64,000 bases of DNA from a virus. Made by a program: the position numbers and the translations under genes. The first letter of the stretch is position 1; each line of letters starts with the position of its first letter. The notes beneath the pieces were generated by a model, which did not search any database, was not told the origin of the DNA, and saw only the letters and a list, made by a program, of their open reading frames with translations. Positions 1 to 8,875 of this stretch are shown here, one piece after another. The stretch is from IMG/VR virus record IMGVR_UViG_3300049847_000435, positions 22,103 to 86,102 of that record. The stretch is one strand, 5' to 3'.

Positions 1-57
1 TAAAAAAATTTTGGACGTTTTTATTTCTCCAAAACTCGTATAATTCTTCTCGTAAAA

Positions 58-108
58 TGTAGTCTAACCTACATAAAAACGCTCTAAATCAGCTATACTA
101 TAAATACA
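58..108 (+). promoter_or_regulatory. Class-A phage promoter element, copy 1
   Basis: A TATACTATAAATACA box at 94-108 lies about 20 bp after a short dyad (TGTAG...CTACA, 58-73). The same arrangement recurs before the genes at 17825, 40092 and 43913, always on the plus strand and in AT-rich DNA. It probably drives the first operon of the window. TATACT would serve as a -10 hexamer; no standard -35 is present, and an ACATAAA run sits at the expected place. Function is inferred from recurrence and position only. Confidence 0.6.
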
Positions 109-176
109 AAAGTAGTCGTATAATTTATCCTTATACGTAGCAATATTATACGAAGTCAAAAGGGGAAAAGTGGCAC

Positions 177-581
177 ATGGATGCAGTAGTTTACGTCGTT
201 GAACGCCAACCGCTTGAGTATTCAGGCGGATACCTAGAGAGCGACAATGATTTCATCCGCAACAACCAAGATATCGCCGTCGAGCTTCTGGAGAATGGAA
301 ATTCTCCAGAATACCCTTACAGTCGAGCGAGCTTGATACTCATTAATAAAGTAGAGTCGATAGCGAGGCGAGTCGTGCTGGAGGAGAAGAGTCTTCGTTG
401 GTTCGTAATGGGAATGGGTGTGTGGTTTTTCGTTGACGCGCGCGGCAGTCATCACGATTCGAGAAAGACGATACCCGCAATTGGAGAACTCGAAGACTTG
501 ATGGCGGAATGGGATGCTTATATTAAACTTTCTGGCGAGCCGATGCGAATTAATAAGCGGGGCAAAAAATTTACAGATTAG
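177..581 (+). CDS. Hypothetical protein, 134 aa
   Basis: First gene of the window, preceded by AGGGGA 10 bp before the ATG and by promoter element copy 1. The GTG at 170 is out of frame. The product is soluble, mixed alpha/beta in composition, and has a hydrophobic segment near residues 75-85 (WFVMGMGVWFFV) too short to call a membrane helix with confidence. I recognise no family. Its place at the head of a phage early block suggests an early accessory role, which is inference. Confidence 0.7.
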   Translation: MDAVVYVVERQPLEYSGGYLESDNDFIRNNQDIAVELLENGNSPEYPYSRASLILINKVESIARRVVLEEKSLRWFVMGMGVWFFVDARGSHHDSRKTIPAIGELEDLMAEWDAYIKLSGEPMRINKRGKKFTD

Positions 582-624
582 TAATACGCAGCGAGATGGC
601 TCGTGAACGGGGAGATAACTGACG

Positions 625-834
625 ATGACCTACAGCATTCTCGACTTCAATCTTTGCATCAAGAAGGCGAATTTTAAGACGCTCGCCAGCGCTGCCCGTC
701 GTGCCATTTCGGACTTCGACCAATCCAAAGTTTGGTTCATCGAAGATGCCTCTGGCGAAATACAGGCGATTGTTCACTGTTCGCAAGTTTGGATATCGAC
801 GCCATTGGCTAGTGTAAAAGACATGGCTCGGTAA
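625..834 (+). CDS. Hypothetical protein, 69 aa
   Basis: Small protein whose ATG follows a weak GGGAGA site. The sequence alternates short hydrophobic and polar stretches with no cysteine pair or membrane segment. It follows the gene at 177 in the same direction with a 43-bp gap, so the two are probably co-transcribed. No family recognised. Confidence 0.6.
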   Translation: MTYSILDFNLCIKKANFKTLASAARRAISDFDQSKVWFIEDASGEIQAIVHCSQVWISTPLASVKDMAR

Positions 835-928
835 AAGTTAGAACGACAGGATCAATTAGCGCAAAAGGAGGAAAAGCACCGATTCAGGAATGGCGGAGAG
901 CGAAAGCGGCGAAGTGTTCGGGAGCATA

Positions 929-965
929 CCGGCGTTGCAAGCCGGAGGGCTGGTTCGACTCCAGC
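929..965 (+). other. tRNA-like anticodon and T arms (UGC)
   Basis: A 5-bp stem CCGGC/GCCGG closes a 7-nt loop GTTGCAA (anticodon UGC, alanine). A 3-nt spacer follows, then a perfect T arm GCTGG-TTCGACT-CCAGC. Upstream only a poor D-like stem can be drawn, and no 7-bp acceptor stem closes around the arms. It may be a decayed tRNA, a tRNA-like element, or chance. It lies in the 834-1048 gap, which holds no other gene I can support. Confidence 0.3.
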
Positions 966-1047
966 ATACGTGGCTCAGGTATCCATAAATCCTACCAAAG
1001 CCCGCCAGGCATTATTTTATTCGATTCAACCAAAAGCAGGGGGAACC

Positions 1048-1131
1048 ATGAACCAGAACACAACTAGTAAGCCCGTAGAAGAGATTAAAGTAAAAGAGAC
1101 AATCGAGGTCTGGAAGCCGAAAGGCAAATAG
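1048..1131 (+). CDS. Small acidic/basic peptide, 27 aa
   Basis: A 27-codon ORF with a good ribosome site (GCAGGGGG, 5-7 bp before ATG). It ends in TAG at 1129. The same frame stays open for 36 further codons to a TGA at 1240, and the extension (QSYIFQRVRRVGVVKVNGRQ...) looks like real protein. Either the gene is a nonsense-interrupted 64-aa protein or the amber codon is read through. No family recognised. Confidence 0.5.
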   Translation: MNQNTTSKPVEEIKVKETIEVWKPKGK

Positions 1132-1288
1132 CAATCATACATCTTCCAACGTGTGCGGCGCGTAGGCGTCGTCAAGGTAAACGGTCGGCAGGATGACCGC
1201 TACAACGCGATTGGAGTTTCTCCTCCTTGTGAGTCTGGGTGAGAGGGAGGGCTTTCACCCAGATAAATTTTCAGTAAAAGGAAAAATC

Positions 1289-1528
1289 ATGAACGTAGGC
1301 GATAGCGTAGTTTGGATTCAGGTGAAGTCATACGGAAACAAAAGAGAATTGAGCAAGCGCGAAGGCATCATCACCGATATATCCGGCGACAAGGCAACTG
1401 TCACGCTCACCGGCTACGCGTCAAGTACGTCGGTTGTCGCAATCTCCGATCTAAAACTAAAGAGCCAGGACACGCCAATGTCTATCTTGGAGTTTGCAGT
1501 TTCCCGTTTCGGGGCGAGTGCCCAGTGA
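1289..1528 (+). CDS. Hypothetical protein, 79 aa
   Basis: I chose ATG 1289 because AAAAGGA lies just before it; the frame is open from an earlier ATG at 1193 without a ribosome site. The N-terminal half (GDSVVWIQVKSYGN..., ...ITDISGDKATVTL) resembles a small beta-barrel of KOW/SH3 type, but this is only an impression from the strand pattern. Its TGA overlaps the GTG start of the next gene. Confidence 0.6.
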   Translation: MNVGDSVVWIQVKSYGNKRELSKREGIITDISGDKATVTLTGYASSTSVVAISDLKLKSQDTPMSILEFAVSRFGASAQ

Positions 1529-1761
1529 CGCCGATGTACACCTATCTTTGCAATGATGGCGTATGGCGTACGCGCTGCGCTCATCACATCGCAAAGAACT
1601 CGTCGCTTGCGCCGCGCCGGTATCCCGGCGATCATCCTGGCGAGGCGGTGCAGGAATTCGTCGAGACGGAATTGGTGAGCGGTAAGCGGGTGACGAAAAA
1701 GACACCCATGTTTTACAAAGAAGAGAGCGAGATAGGCTGCCCGGTGTGCCGGGCTTTGTGA
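1525..1761 (+). CDS. Small putative zinc-binding protein, 78 aa
   Basis: Probably starts at GTG 1525, which overlaps the previous stop as GTGA; ATG 1534 is the alternative. It contains CN..., RTRCAHH and a C-terminal CPVC, enough Cys/His to bind one zinc ion. Typical of the many tiny zinc-ribbon proteins in this phage. Function unknown. Confidence 0.6.
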   Translation: MTPMYTYLCNDGVWRTRCAHHIAKNSSLAPRRYPGDHPGEAVQEFVETELVSGKRVTKKTPMFYKEESEIGCPVCRAL

Positions 1762-1779
1762 AGTAAGGAAGGGAGTGGT

Positions 1780-2775
1780 ATGGGTGAAAATACAAAGATC
1801 GAATGGGCGCATCACACATTTAATCCGTGGATGGGCTGCACGAAGGTGAGTGAAGGCTGCAAGCACTGTTATGCAGAGCAGCAAATGGATAAGCACTATA
1901 AGAAGGTGCAGTGGGGTACATCCGGCAAGAGACTTCGCACATCCAAGGACAACTGGCGTAAGCCTATCCAGTGGAATAAGTGGGCGAAAGAGCGCGGTAT
2001 CCGCTATCGTGTTTTTTGCGCTTCCTTGGCTGATGTTTTCGAGGACAAACCCGACCAGCCGGAGATGGATGATTGGCGAGCCGATCTCATGCGGTTGATC
2101 TCTGCCACGCCGAATCTCGACTGGTTACTGCTGACGAAGCGACCAGAGAACGTAATCTCAAAAATCAACAAGGCGATTAAGCTGATTTCCTCCGATGATA
2201 ACGCTGCCGATTTGATGGTGGCGATGGAGTGGCTAGGCTGGGTAAAGCATGGATCAGACTACGCCCTACCAAACGTCTGGATCGGCACTTCGGTCGAGAA
2301 TCAAGAGGCGGCAGATAAACGCATTCCCGAACTGCTGAAAATCCCGGCAAAGGTGCGATTTCTGAGTATGGAACCACTATTAAGCAATGTAGACATCGGG
2401 CATGACCTAGTTCCGTCGTTCGCATCTGACGATCCTCGCCACTTTCCGAAACGCAACGGCATCGAGTGGGTTATCGCTGGCGGCGAGTCTGGTAGTCATG
2501 CCCGACCCATGCACCCCGATTGGGTACGGTCAATTCGCGATCAATGTGTAACCGCTGGCGTTCCGTTCCTATTCAAGCAGTGGGGCGAGTACGGTCCCCA
2601 AAACGATCTAGTGCCCGACACTTCTGAAATCAAGGAGAAATTCGTCACGGTGAGCCCGAAAGGGTTTACCGGAAAAAGCTGTGAATATCCTGTGGCAATA
2701 GGGATGTGGCGAATAGGAAAGGCGCGGTCAGGTCGTCTTCTCGATGGCGTCGAATGGAATCAATTCCCGGTATGA
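1780..2775 (+). CDS. DUF5131 (phage Gp37/Gp68) family protein
   Basis: 331 aa. The N-terminus (TKIEWAHHTFNPWMGC, then C-x6-C-x2-C at residues 20-30) is the hallmark of the DUF5131/Gp37-Gp68 family found in many phages and sometimes beside three-Cys-motif partner proteins. The cysteine cluster resembles, but is not, a canonical radical-SAM CxxxCxxC. Further family blocks are visible (LTKRPENV, NVWIGTSVENQ, WVIAGGESGSHARPMHP, FLFKQWGE). The biochemical role is unsettled; a metal- or iron-sulphur-dependent nucleic-acid enzyme is a reasonable guess. Its stop overlaps the MT-A70 start as ATGA. Confidence 0.9.
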   Translation: MGENTKIEWAHHTFNPWMGCTKVSEGCKHCYAEQQMDKHYKKVQWGTSGKRLRTSKDNWRKPIQWNKWAKERGIRYRVFCASLADVFEDKPDQPEMDDWRADLMRLISATPNLDWLLLTKRPENVISKINKAIKLISSDDNAADLMVAMEWLGWVKHGSDYALPNVWIGTSVENQEAADKRIPELLKIPAKVRFLSMEPLLSNVDIGHDLVPSFASDDPRHFPKRNGIEWVIAGGESGSHARPMHPDWVRSIRDQCVTAGVPFLFKQWGEYGPQNDLVPDTSEIKEKFVTVSPKGFTGKSCEYPVAIGMWRIGKARSGRLLDGVEWNQFPV

Positions 2776-3335
2776 AAACCTACCAACTCATCTACGCTGA
2801 CCCCGCCTGGTACTATAATGATAAATGCCATTCTGGACAGAGAGGGGCGGGCTACAAATACCCTTGCATGACACTTAACGATATCTGCAACCTACCTATA
2901 CCAGATATAGCCGCTGAAAATTGCCTATTGGCGATGTGGTGGGTGCCTCCTATGCCAGAGGAGGCGATCCGCGTGGTTAACGCTTGGGGATTCAAGCTAA
3001 AGACAATGTGCGGATTTACGTGGCATAAGACCACGAAGAACGGGCACCGTCATTTCGGCATGGGAAACTGGACGCGTGCCAACGCCGAGAATTGTTTGTT
3101 TGCAGTGCGTGGCAAACCAAAGCGAGCCAGCGCTGCGGTATCGCAAATGATCGTCGCGCAAGTTCGCCAGCATAGCCAAAAGCCCGATGAAGCCAGGGAT
3201 CGACTTGTGCAATTGATGGGCGATGTGCCCAGGCTAGAAATGTTCGCCAGGGAAACGACGCCGGGATGGGATGTTTGGGGAAATCAGGTAGATGGATCGA
3301 TTGAGATTCCAGCTATGGAGATGTTTGCGAAATGA
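2772..3335 (+). CDS. MT-A70 family adenine methyltransferase
   Basis: 187 aa from ATG 2772, coupled by ATGA to the gene before. MT-A70 enzymes transfer a methyl group from S-adenosylmethionine to N6 of adenine in DNA or RNA. The catalytic DPAW (residues 10-13, within YADPAWYY) is present, followed by the family blocks LAMWWVPP, GFTWHKTTKNG, GMGNWTRANAE-CLFAVRGKP and RDRLVQLMGDVPRLEMFAR. Size fits phage members. Probably methylates phage DNA against host restriction (inference). Confidence 0.92.
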   Translation: MKTYQLIYADPAWYYNDKCHSGQRGAGYKYPCMTLNDICNLPIPDIAAENCLLAMWWVPPMPEEAIRVVNAWGFKLKTMCGFTWHKTTKNGHRHFGMGNWTRANAENCLFAVRGKPKRASAAVSQMIVAQVRQHSQKPDEARDRLVQLMGDVPRLEMFARETTPGWDVWGNQVDGSIEIPAMEMFAK

Positions 3336-3763
3336 CCATCACGTCACTGCTCATCATCGCCGCCATTATTCTTTTTATCAATCGCAATCTAATCACCCAT
3401 GCTTACCGCCATCGCCACGCCATCTCCAACACCGTCAGTGGTGTCGTCATTCACGTCGTTGACGGTGACACAATCAAGGTCGCCATTGATGGACGCGTCG
3501 AAACCGTCCGCTACATCGGCGTCAACACTCCAGAGATTGGCGAGCGCGGATACAAAGATGCAACCGAAACTAATCGCAGGCTCGTAGAAGGTAAACGCGT
3601 ACGCATGGGGTCAGACAAGCAAGACACTGACAAGTACGGACGAAAGCTCCGCTATGTCTGGGTAGGCAAGAAACTCGTCAATCGAGAGTTGTATCGGCAA
3701 GGGGTAGCAAAGCTAATGATCATCGAACCGAACACGAGACGCATAGGGGAGATTGCATCGTGA
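3332..3763 (+). CDS. Thermonuclease-like (SNase) protein with N-terminal membrane anchor
   Basis: 143 aa. Residues 4-17 form a hydrophobic segment, so the enzyme is probably membrane-tethered or exported. The staphylococcal-nuclease core follows: VVDGDTIKV, VRYIGVNTPE and DKYGRKLRYVWV, with the catalytic Asp/Glu/Arg pattern of the family (D-x-D-T, R-x-x-x-x-x-T-P-E, R). SNases cut DNA and RNA in a calcium-dependent manner. Start and stop are both shared with neighbours, so it belongs to the early operon. Confidence 0.9.
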   Translation: MTITSLLIIAAIILFINRNLITHAYRHRHAISNTVSGVVIHVVDGDTIKVAIDGRVETVRYIGVNTPEIGERGYKDATETNRRLVEGKRVRMGSDKQDTDKYGRKLRYVWVGKKLVNRELYRQGVAKLMIIEPNTRRIGEIAS

Positions 3764-4797
3764 CGAACGAACTCGTCCCGCTCTCGCCAACTCTGGCATT
3801 GGTCGGACTCGCCGCCAATGAAGCAGCGTCCGCTTTTTCGTTTGGCGACTATGTTCGCCGAAAAAGCAAAAACACGGTCAAAAATCAGCGCGTCGATCTG
3901 GCATCGTTCGCCGAATACCTGGCAGTCATCGGCATTGCTACCACCGCCGATGACCTACAGTCCACCGCCGTCGCCTGGAAGGGGATTTCATGGGGCGTTG
4001 TCTCCGGTTTCGTGCAGTGGGCACTGCAAAATAGTTTTGCTACCGGCACGATCTCGCGCCGACTCTCCACGATAAAAGTCTACGCGGCAATGGCGATGCA
4101 AGCGGGTGCAATCCCGCCCGAAGAGTACACAAAAATGCAGACAGTTCACGCCTACGCGGGCAAAGAGGCGGATCGCATCGACCAGCGCCGCGTGGACACT
4201 GGTGTCGCAGTGCGCAAGGGTACGAAAAAGTCAGAGGCGACCGAGATTAACGACGAGCAGGCAGCACGTCTCAAGAGTCACCCAGATACGCCACAGGGGT
4301 TGCGGGATCGGCTACTGATGTGCCTACTACTAGATCACGGCCTACGCGTAGGTGAGGTCGCATTGCTCACGCGCAAGAATTTTATCAAGAAGGGAAAGAT
4401 CAACTTCTATCGCCCCAAGGTCGATCTTTGGCAAACTCACCTATTGAGTGCAGATGTAAAGGCGGCGCTCGTCGCGTACATGGCATCACCCGGCAATGGC
4501 TCGACAGATGAGGAGATGCCGATCTTTCGCGCTACAGTGCGCAGTAAGAATTTACACAATCCAGGCTACACCGAACGCGCTATCCAACACCGAGTTAAGG
4601 CGCTGGGTGAAGCTATCGGGCTATTCGATTTATCACCACATGATTGCCGACATTACTGGGCAACCAAAACCGCCCAAATGGTTGAGGATGGGAAAATTAG
4701 TCTACTCCGCCTGCAAGAGGCTGGCGGCTGGAACTCGCTCAATATGCCGCGCAGGTATGTGAAGCGTGCTGAGATTAGCAACAAGGGGATCGTGTGA
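3760..4797 (+). CDS. Tyrosine recombinase / integrase
   Basis: 345 aa from GTG 3760 (GGGGAG upstream, GTGA overlap with the SNase stop). An N-terminal SAM-like core-binding domain (about residues 25-110) precedes the catalytic domain. The active-site set is visible: HGLRVGEV (Arg I), HDCRHYWATK (His-x-x-Arg), GGW (third His/Trp position) and the tyrosine in RRYVKRAE. It is 31 kb from the attP site and second integrase, so a Xer-like role such as resolving multimers or inversion is as likely as integration. Confidence 0.9.
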   Translation: MTNELVPLSPTLALVGLAANEAASAFSFGDYVRRKSKNTVKNQRVDLASFAEYLAVIGIATTADDLQSTAVAWKGISWGVVSGFVQWALQNSFATGTISRRLSTIKVYAAMAMQAGAIPPEEYTKMQTVHAYAGKEADRIDQRRVDTGVAVRKGTKKSEATEINDEQAARLKSHPDTPQGLRDRLLMCLLLDHGLRVGEVALLTRKNFIKKGKINFYRPKVDLWQTHLLSADVKAALVAYMASPGNGSTDEEMPIFRATVRSKNLHNPGYTERAIQHRVKALGEAIGLFDLSPHDCRHYWATKTAQMVEDGKISLLRLQEAGGWNSLNMPRRYVKRAEISNKGIV

Positions 4798-5054
4798 GCG
4801 AGCCAACTATCACGGATGGGCACGACCCGCAATCGGTAGCGCTGAATCTGGGCAATCCCGAAACTATCGGCGATTTAACCGATTACGTCGGCATTACCCT
4901 CACGTCTGAACAAGAGAAGATACTGCGCGCCGAGTGTCATCGGCGATACGGACAAGCGTGGCTTTTCGGTATCGAACCGGATGGCGATTTATTTAGAGTC
5001 GTTCAGTTAACGGTAAAGCCGACCTCGTTGATTACGGCAGGCAAAGGAGTGTAA
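4794..5054 (+). CDS. Hypothetical protein, 86 aa
   Basis: GTG start 4794 with AAGGGG upstream, overlapping the recombinase stop. The middle (DYVGITLTSEQEKILRAECH) is probably helical. No cysteines in pairs, no membrane segment, no family recognised. Its placement between recombinase and methylase suggests an accessory DNA-metabolism role only by context. Confidence 0.65.
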   Translation: MSEPTITDGHDPQSVALNLGNPETIGDLTDYVGITLTSEQEKILRAECHRRYGQAWLFGIEPDGDLFRVVQLTVKPTSLITAGKGV

Positions 5055-5057
5055 CTC

Positions 5058-5930
5058 ATGGCAACAAAAACCAGTAGTTTTGGAACGGGCAAGCGCGAGG
5101 GACATAGCGCCGCCGCCTTCTATAACCGACAAATGTTCTCTGTAGTAGAGAATCCTACAGCCATGCAGTCGCTCACTACATCACCGGTTGAGCAGGGAAG
5201 CGAGTGGATGGATAGAATTTACAATACATCTTCTGAGCACATGCGTGAAGTCCCAAGTAGCTCAGTAGGATTGTCTTTTACGTCACCGCCATACAACGTC
5301 GGTAAGGAATACGAGGGCGATTTGGGCATGGATGATTATCTTGATTTGGTCGAGAATGTAGGGCGAGAAGTGTATAGGTCACTCGTGCCCGGCGGTCGCT
5401 ACGTAATCAACGTTGCTAATCTCGGACGAAAACCATACATCCCGCTTCATTCACTCTTCTACCGGATACATCAGGGGATTGGCTTCTTGCCGATGGGTGA
5501 AATCATCTGGCAAAAAGGTAAAGGAGCTAGCGGGAGTTGCGCTTGGGGCAGTTGGATGAGCGCTAAATCTCCCAGATTGCGGGACCTGCACGAATATCTC
5601 CTAGTATTTGCAAAGGATTGTTTTGGAAGACCGGACAAGGGCATCAGCGATATCGGTCGTGATGATTTCATGGACTCAACACTATCAATCTGGAATATTA
5701 GACCGGAGTCAGCGAAGAGAGTGGGTCATCCTGCACCATTCCCGATTGCCCTAGCTGAGCGCGTTATTAAACTTTACTCTTACGTAGGCGATACCGTCCT
5801 TGACCCTTTCTCTGGCTCTGGAACGACTTGCGTTGCCGCCAAGCGGAACGATAGGCATTTCGTCGGGTATGACGTTTCTGGGGAGTATTGCCAACTAGCG
5901 GAAGATCGACTATCGGAGCAATTATTATGA
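5058..5930 (+). CDS. DNA methyltransferase, N4/N6 beta class (TSPPY)
   Basis: 290 aa with AAGGAG before the ATG. Catalytic motif IV is TSPPY at residues 75-79, which in this class usually marks N4-cytosine but also some N6-adenine enzymes. The AdoMet-binding motif [10 protein letters not shown] lies near the C-terminus (about 249-257), giving the beta order (IV before I). The last codons overlap the FtsK-like gene (ATGA). It lacks a visible target-recognition insert of large size and has no partner nuclease gene, so it is probably an orphan phage methylase. Confidence 0.9.
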   Translation: MATKTSSFGTGKREGHSAAAFYNRQMFSVVENPTAMQSLTTSPVEQGSEWMDRIYNTSSEHMREVPSSSVGLSFTSPPYNVGKEYEGDLGMDDYLDLVENVGREVYRSLVPGGRYVINVANLGRKPYIPLHSLFYRIHQGIGFLPMGEIIWQKGKGASGSCAWGSWMSAKSPRLRDLHEYLLVFAKDCFGRPDKGISDIGRDDFMDSTLSIWNIRPESAKRVGHPAPFPIALAERVIKLYSYVGDTVLDPFSGSGTTCVAAKRNDRHFVGYDVSGEYCQLAEDRLSEQLL

Positions 5931-7009
5931 AAAAGAAATTCTCAATTACGGACGAAATAGCCTTAATCAACACCTTTTTTAAATCGCACAGACTACCCGC
6001 CTACGTGCCGAACACCGATACGAACGTCGTGCGCGCTGGGAAGTCCTTCATATCGCTTGGTATCAAGCTCGGCGATGGGGCACGCATTTCTGCAATTGAA
6101 TCCCGCTTGCGCGAGATGTCCGAAGTGCTCAGCGAAAGCCGAGGGGAAGCGACACCCGTTCGTCTACGTAATTTGCCACTACAGTTAGAAATCCCCCACC
6201 CAGAACGGCAGCCTATCCTGTGGGACAACCCAGACGTGGCGGAGCACTCCGCCGCACTCGGCAAGTCGTTCGGCTACAAGGGTGAGCAATTGGAAATCCT
6301 CAACTTTGAAGCAACCCCGCACGTGCTCATTTCGGGCACTACCGGAAGCGGGAAAAGCACGTTACTGCAGGTCTTGCTCACAAGCCTATGTCAATCAACG
6401 CCGCCCAGTGAATTGCGACTAGTGCTAATCGACATGAAGAACGAAGACCTGCCACCCTTCGCAAGGTTGCCCCACGTCCAAGAGATCGCCACTACCGGCG
6501 AGTCAGCGGCAAGACTTTTGACGTGGGTACGCGATGAAAAGGATCGCCGCGTTGCGACTGGTGGCAAAAAGCATCAACGCATCGTATTGGTCATCGATGA
6601 ACTGGCGGAATTAACCAGTACACTCAAAGAACAGAATGTAAAACCTAGCGTCTTTGGCTCAATCCTGGCGATTGGTCGCAGCAAATCGATCAACGTCATT
6701 GCCGCCACACAAAAGCCACTGGCGTCAATTGTCGGTAGTGTTGCCAAGTCAAACTTTCCGCTTCGCTTAGTCGGACGCGTACTGTCCGCCGATGATGCAA
6801 AAGTCGCAGCAGGGCAAAGTGGAACCGGAGCCGAATACCTGCCGGGGAAAGGATCGTTTCTCTATGTGGACGGTGCCGAAGTTCGCCGATTTCAGTCTTA
6901 TCTAATTCCAGACATCCAACGGCAAGCGTCATTAGCTGCCGACCGATGGATAGAACAAGCGCCGCTACCGTGGGTTTCGGTTGGCGCATTAACAAATGAG
7001 GAGAGGTAG
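5927..7009 (+). CDS. FtsK/SpoIIIE-type ATPase
   Basis: 360 aa from ATG 5927. Walker A is GTTGSGKST and Walker B is [11 protein letters not shown], followed by the FtsK-type sensor region [10 protein letters not shown] and the conserved end of the motor ([14 protein letters not shown]...). No transmembrane segments, unlike the second FtsK/HerA-like protein at 41979. FtsK-family motors pump double-stranded DNA. In this position it may act in DNA transfer, partition or packaging support; the exact role cannot be read from sequence. Confidence 0.88.
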   Translation: MKKKFSITDEIALINTFFKSHRLPAYVPNTDTNVVRAGKSFISLGIKLGDGARISAIESRLREMSEVLSESRGEATPVRLRNLPLQLEIPHPERQPILWDNPDVAEHSAALGKSFGYKGEQLEILNFEATPHVLISGTTGSGKSTLLQVLLTSLCQSTPPSELRLVLIDMKNEDLPPFARLPHVQEIATTGESAARLLTWVRDEKDRRVATGGKKHQRIVLVIDELAELTSTLKEQNVKPSVFGSILAIGRSKSINVIAATQKPLASIVGSVAKSNFPLRLVGRVLSADDAKVAAGQSGTGAEYLPGKGSFLYVDGAEVRRFQSYLIPDIQRQASLAADRWIEQAPLPWVSVGALTNEER

Positions 7010-7044
7010 AGTTTCGCCATACCCAATCAATCAGGAGGTGAGTC

Positions 7045-7203
7045 TTGAGATTTAAATATTGCGCAAATCCAGATTGCAGAAAAGAAATCTATCCGGGTCG
7101 AGAAATTGTGCATAAGAGAAAAAACTACTGTTGCATCCCCTGCTACAAAGGTCCAGAACTCGAAGAGCGCAGACGTAAGGCAAGGATCAAAAAGAATAAG
7201 TAA
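7045..7203 (+). CDS. Small zinc-ribbon protein, 52 aa
   Basis: Starts at TTG 7045, chosen because a perfect AGGAGGTGA lies 3-6 bp before it. The product has four or five cysteines (YCANPDC, then YCCIPC), a classic two-knuckle zinc ribbon, and a very basic C-terminus ([12 protein letters not shown]), so it probably binds nucleic acid. It is too short for standard ORF thresholds. Confidence 0.7.
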   Translation: MRFKYCANPDCRKEIYPGREIVHKRKNYCCIPCYKGPELEERRRKARIKKNK

Positions 7204-7226
7204 TCCCGCAAGAGAAAAGGAAAACT

Positions 7227-7781
7227 ATGCTAAAAAACGACACATGGATACGCACGATGGCGACCGAGCAAAAAGTGATCGAGCCGTTTGTAGATAGGCA
7301 GGTGAGATCGGGCGTTATCTCCTACGGGCTAAGTAGCTTTGGCTACGACATCCGCGTAGCGCGTGAGTTTCGCATCTTTTCGGCATCCACTGGCGAATTG
7401 ACCGTAGTGGACCCTAAGAACTTTGACGAGCGCGCATTGGTTCCGTTCGAGGGTGACGTGTGCATTATTCCACCCAACAGCTTTGCGTTATCGCGCAGCG
7501 TCGAATACTTTCGGATGCCACGCAACGTCATGGGGCTGTGTCTCGGAAAAAGCTCATACGCCCGCGTGGGGATCGTGACGAACTTCACACCCTTTGAACC
7601 GGGATGGGAAGGTCACGTCACGATTGAGATATCAAACACGACACCCTTGCCCGCTAAGGTTTACGCCAACGAAGGCATCGCCCAGGTGCTCTTTTTCGAG
7701 GGCGAACAGCCAGAGGTCTCCTATGCCGACAGGCACGGGAAGTATCAGGCGCAAACGGGGATTACGCTGGCGAGGGTATGA
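7227..7781 (+). CDS. dcd: dCTP deaminase
   Basis: 184 aa, ATG after AAAAGGA. Dcd deaminates dCTP to dUTP, feeding thymidylate synthesis. The family pattern runs the full length: [13 protein letters not shown] near residue 31, [13 protein letters not shown], the active-site block [25 protein letters not shown] and GIAQVLFF. The length matches bacterial Dcd. Together with ThyX downstream it forms a phage dTTP supply route. Confidence 0.95.
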   Translation: MLKNDTWIRTMATEQKVIEPFVDRQVRSGVISYGLSSFGYDIRVAREFRIFSASTGELTVVDPKNFDERALVPFEGDVCIIPPNSFALSRSVEYFRMPRNVMGLCLGKSSYARVGIVTNFTPFEPGWEGHVTIEISNTTPLPAKVYANEGIAQVLFFEGEQPEVSYADRHGKYQAQTGITLARV

Positions 7782-7796
7782 CAAAAGGGAGAAATC

Positions 7797-8165
7797 ATGA
7801 GCACAATAACATCTGAACGCACAATCGCAACGCAATGTATTAAGTGCGACTTTTGCGACGCTACATCCGAATCAAAATCCGAAACCGGAACAGTATTCTA
7901 TCGGATGTACAAATGTTATGGATGCGGCAGGGATTTATGCGGCATTCATGCAGTCTATCAAGAACTATTGCTTACACACCTCGTAGATTGCAATTATCTG
8001 TGCAAAGAGTGTGATGTATCATTTGTACCGGCGAGAAATGAAGTGTCAGTCGTTATGGCGGAAGCTTACAGGAAAAGAGAGGAGATTATTAATGCGTGGA
8101 AGACTAGCTGTGAGCGAGATGCGACACTTGCAAAGGAAAACCATGCAACCATACTACCAGGATGA
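7797..8165 (+). CDS. Cysteine-rich putative zinc protein, 122 aa
   Basis: The ATG follows AAAGGGAG. Cysteine pairs CIKCDFC, CYGCGRDLC and CNYLCKEC indicate two zinc sites of treble-clef or ribbon type, and a helical C-terminal third follows. Its end overlaps the next methylase by 23 bp, indicating translational coupling. No specific family recognised. Confidence 0.7.
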   Translation: MSTITSERTIATQCIKCDFCDATSESKSETGTVFYRMYKCYGCGRDLCGIHAVYQELLLTHLVDCNYLCKECDVSFVPARNEVSVVMAEAYRKREEIINAWKTSCERDATLAKENHATILPG

Positions 8166-8841
8166 TTCAATAACTCTATATCTCGGAGACTGCCGAGATA
8201 TTCTACCGAGACTAAACGGAGAATTCTTCGTCTTCACCGATCCACCCTATAACGTAGGCAAGAATTATGACGGTTGGAACGACTCTATGCCGGATGGCGA
8301 ATATTTTGATTTTTGCCAAGAGTGGATCGGTGCGTGCAAGCGCATCTCGACCGAGATGTGTATCTATCCACCCAAAAAGCACCTACTAAAATACTGGAAT
8401 ATGCTCGGTGAGAACTACCAGCAAATCATTATGACGTGGACGCCAGAGGGTGCATTTCGCTATGGATACGTAGATCAATTTGCTACCCTACTGTCGAACG
8501 CCAAGCCCAAAAAACGTACAAAGAATGTATGGGGCGGCGTTCAAGTTCAAGGTCTCGGTTATTTCTTCAAAGAAGATAACTTCGGACACCCAGGCTACAC
8601 GAGCGAGGACATAACTAGCCGGGTCATCAGTAGTCTTGCTGGTGAAGTCACCGTCCTCGATCCGTTTGGTGGAACCGGAACCACCGCCAGAGTCTGCAAA
8701 AATAGCGGACTCAAATGCGTAACAATTGAATATTCAGAAAAATGGTGCGAGTTCATGGCGATGCAGAGATTGAGACAGAAAAGCATATTTGAGCCAACCG
8801 CACCTTTCCAACCTCTTGCATTTCAGCAAACTCTATTGTAA
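8143..8841 (+). CDS. DNA adenine-type methyltransferase (DPPY)
   Basis: 232 aa from ATG 8143 with AAAGGA upstream; the frame is open from 8011 but that part lies inside the previous gene. Motif IV DPPY is at residues 33-36 and motif I LDPFGGTGTT near the C-terminus, giving beta-class order. The start (SITLYLGDCRDILPRL) is typical of N6-adenine enzymes. Compact phage methylase with no partner endonuclease visible. Confidence 0.9.
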   Translation: MQPYYQDDSITLYLGDCRDILPRLNGEFFVFTDPPYNVGKNYDGWNDSMPDGEYFDFCQEWIGACKRISTEMCIYPPKKHLLKYWNMLGENYQQIIMTWTPEGAFRYGYVDQFATLLSNAKPKKRTKNVWGGVQVQGLGYFFKEDNFGHPGYTSEDITSRVISSLAGEVTVLDPFGGTGTTARVCKNSGLKCVTIEYSEKWCEFMAMQRLRQKSIFEPTAPFQPLAFQQTLL

Positions 8842-8846
8842 TCTAT

Positions 8847-8875
8847 ACAGGTAGCGTCGTAATGGCGCTACCTGT
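8847..8875 (+). terminator. Hairpin after methylase gene
   Basis: A perfect 10-bp stem (ACAGGTAGCG/CGCTACCTGT) with a 9-nt loop starts 5 bp after the methylase stop. No T-run follows, so it may be a weak terminator, an attenuator or an RNA-processing site. Confidence 0.5.

Noticed and set aside
1193-1288. Upstream extension of the gene at 1289
   Set aside because: The ATG at 1193 lacks a ribosome site, whereas 1289 has one; the extension sequence is not protein-like.
1414-1896. Minus-strand open frames over 1.4-1.9 kb
   Set aside because: They lie opposite the DUF5131 gene and the small zinc protein and show no motif or ribosome site.
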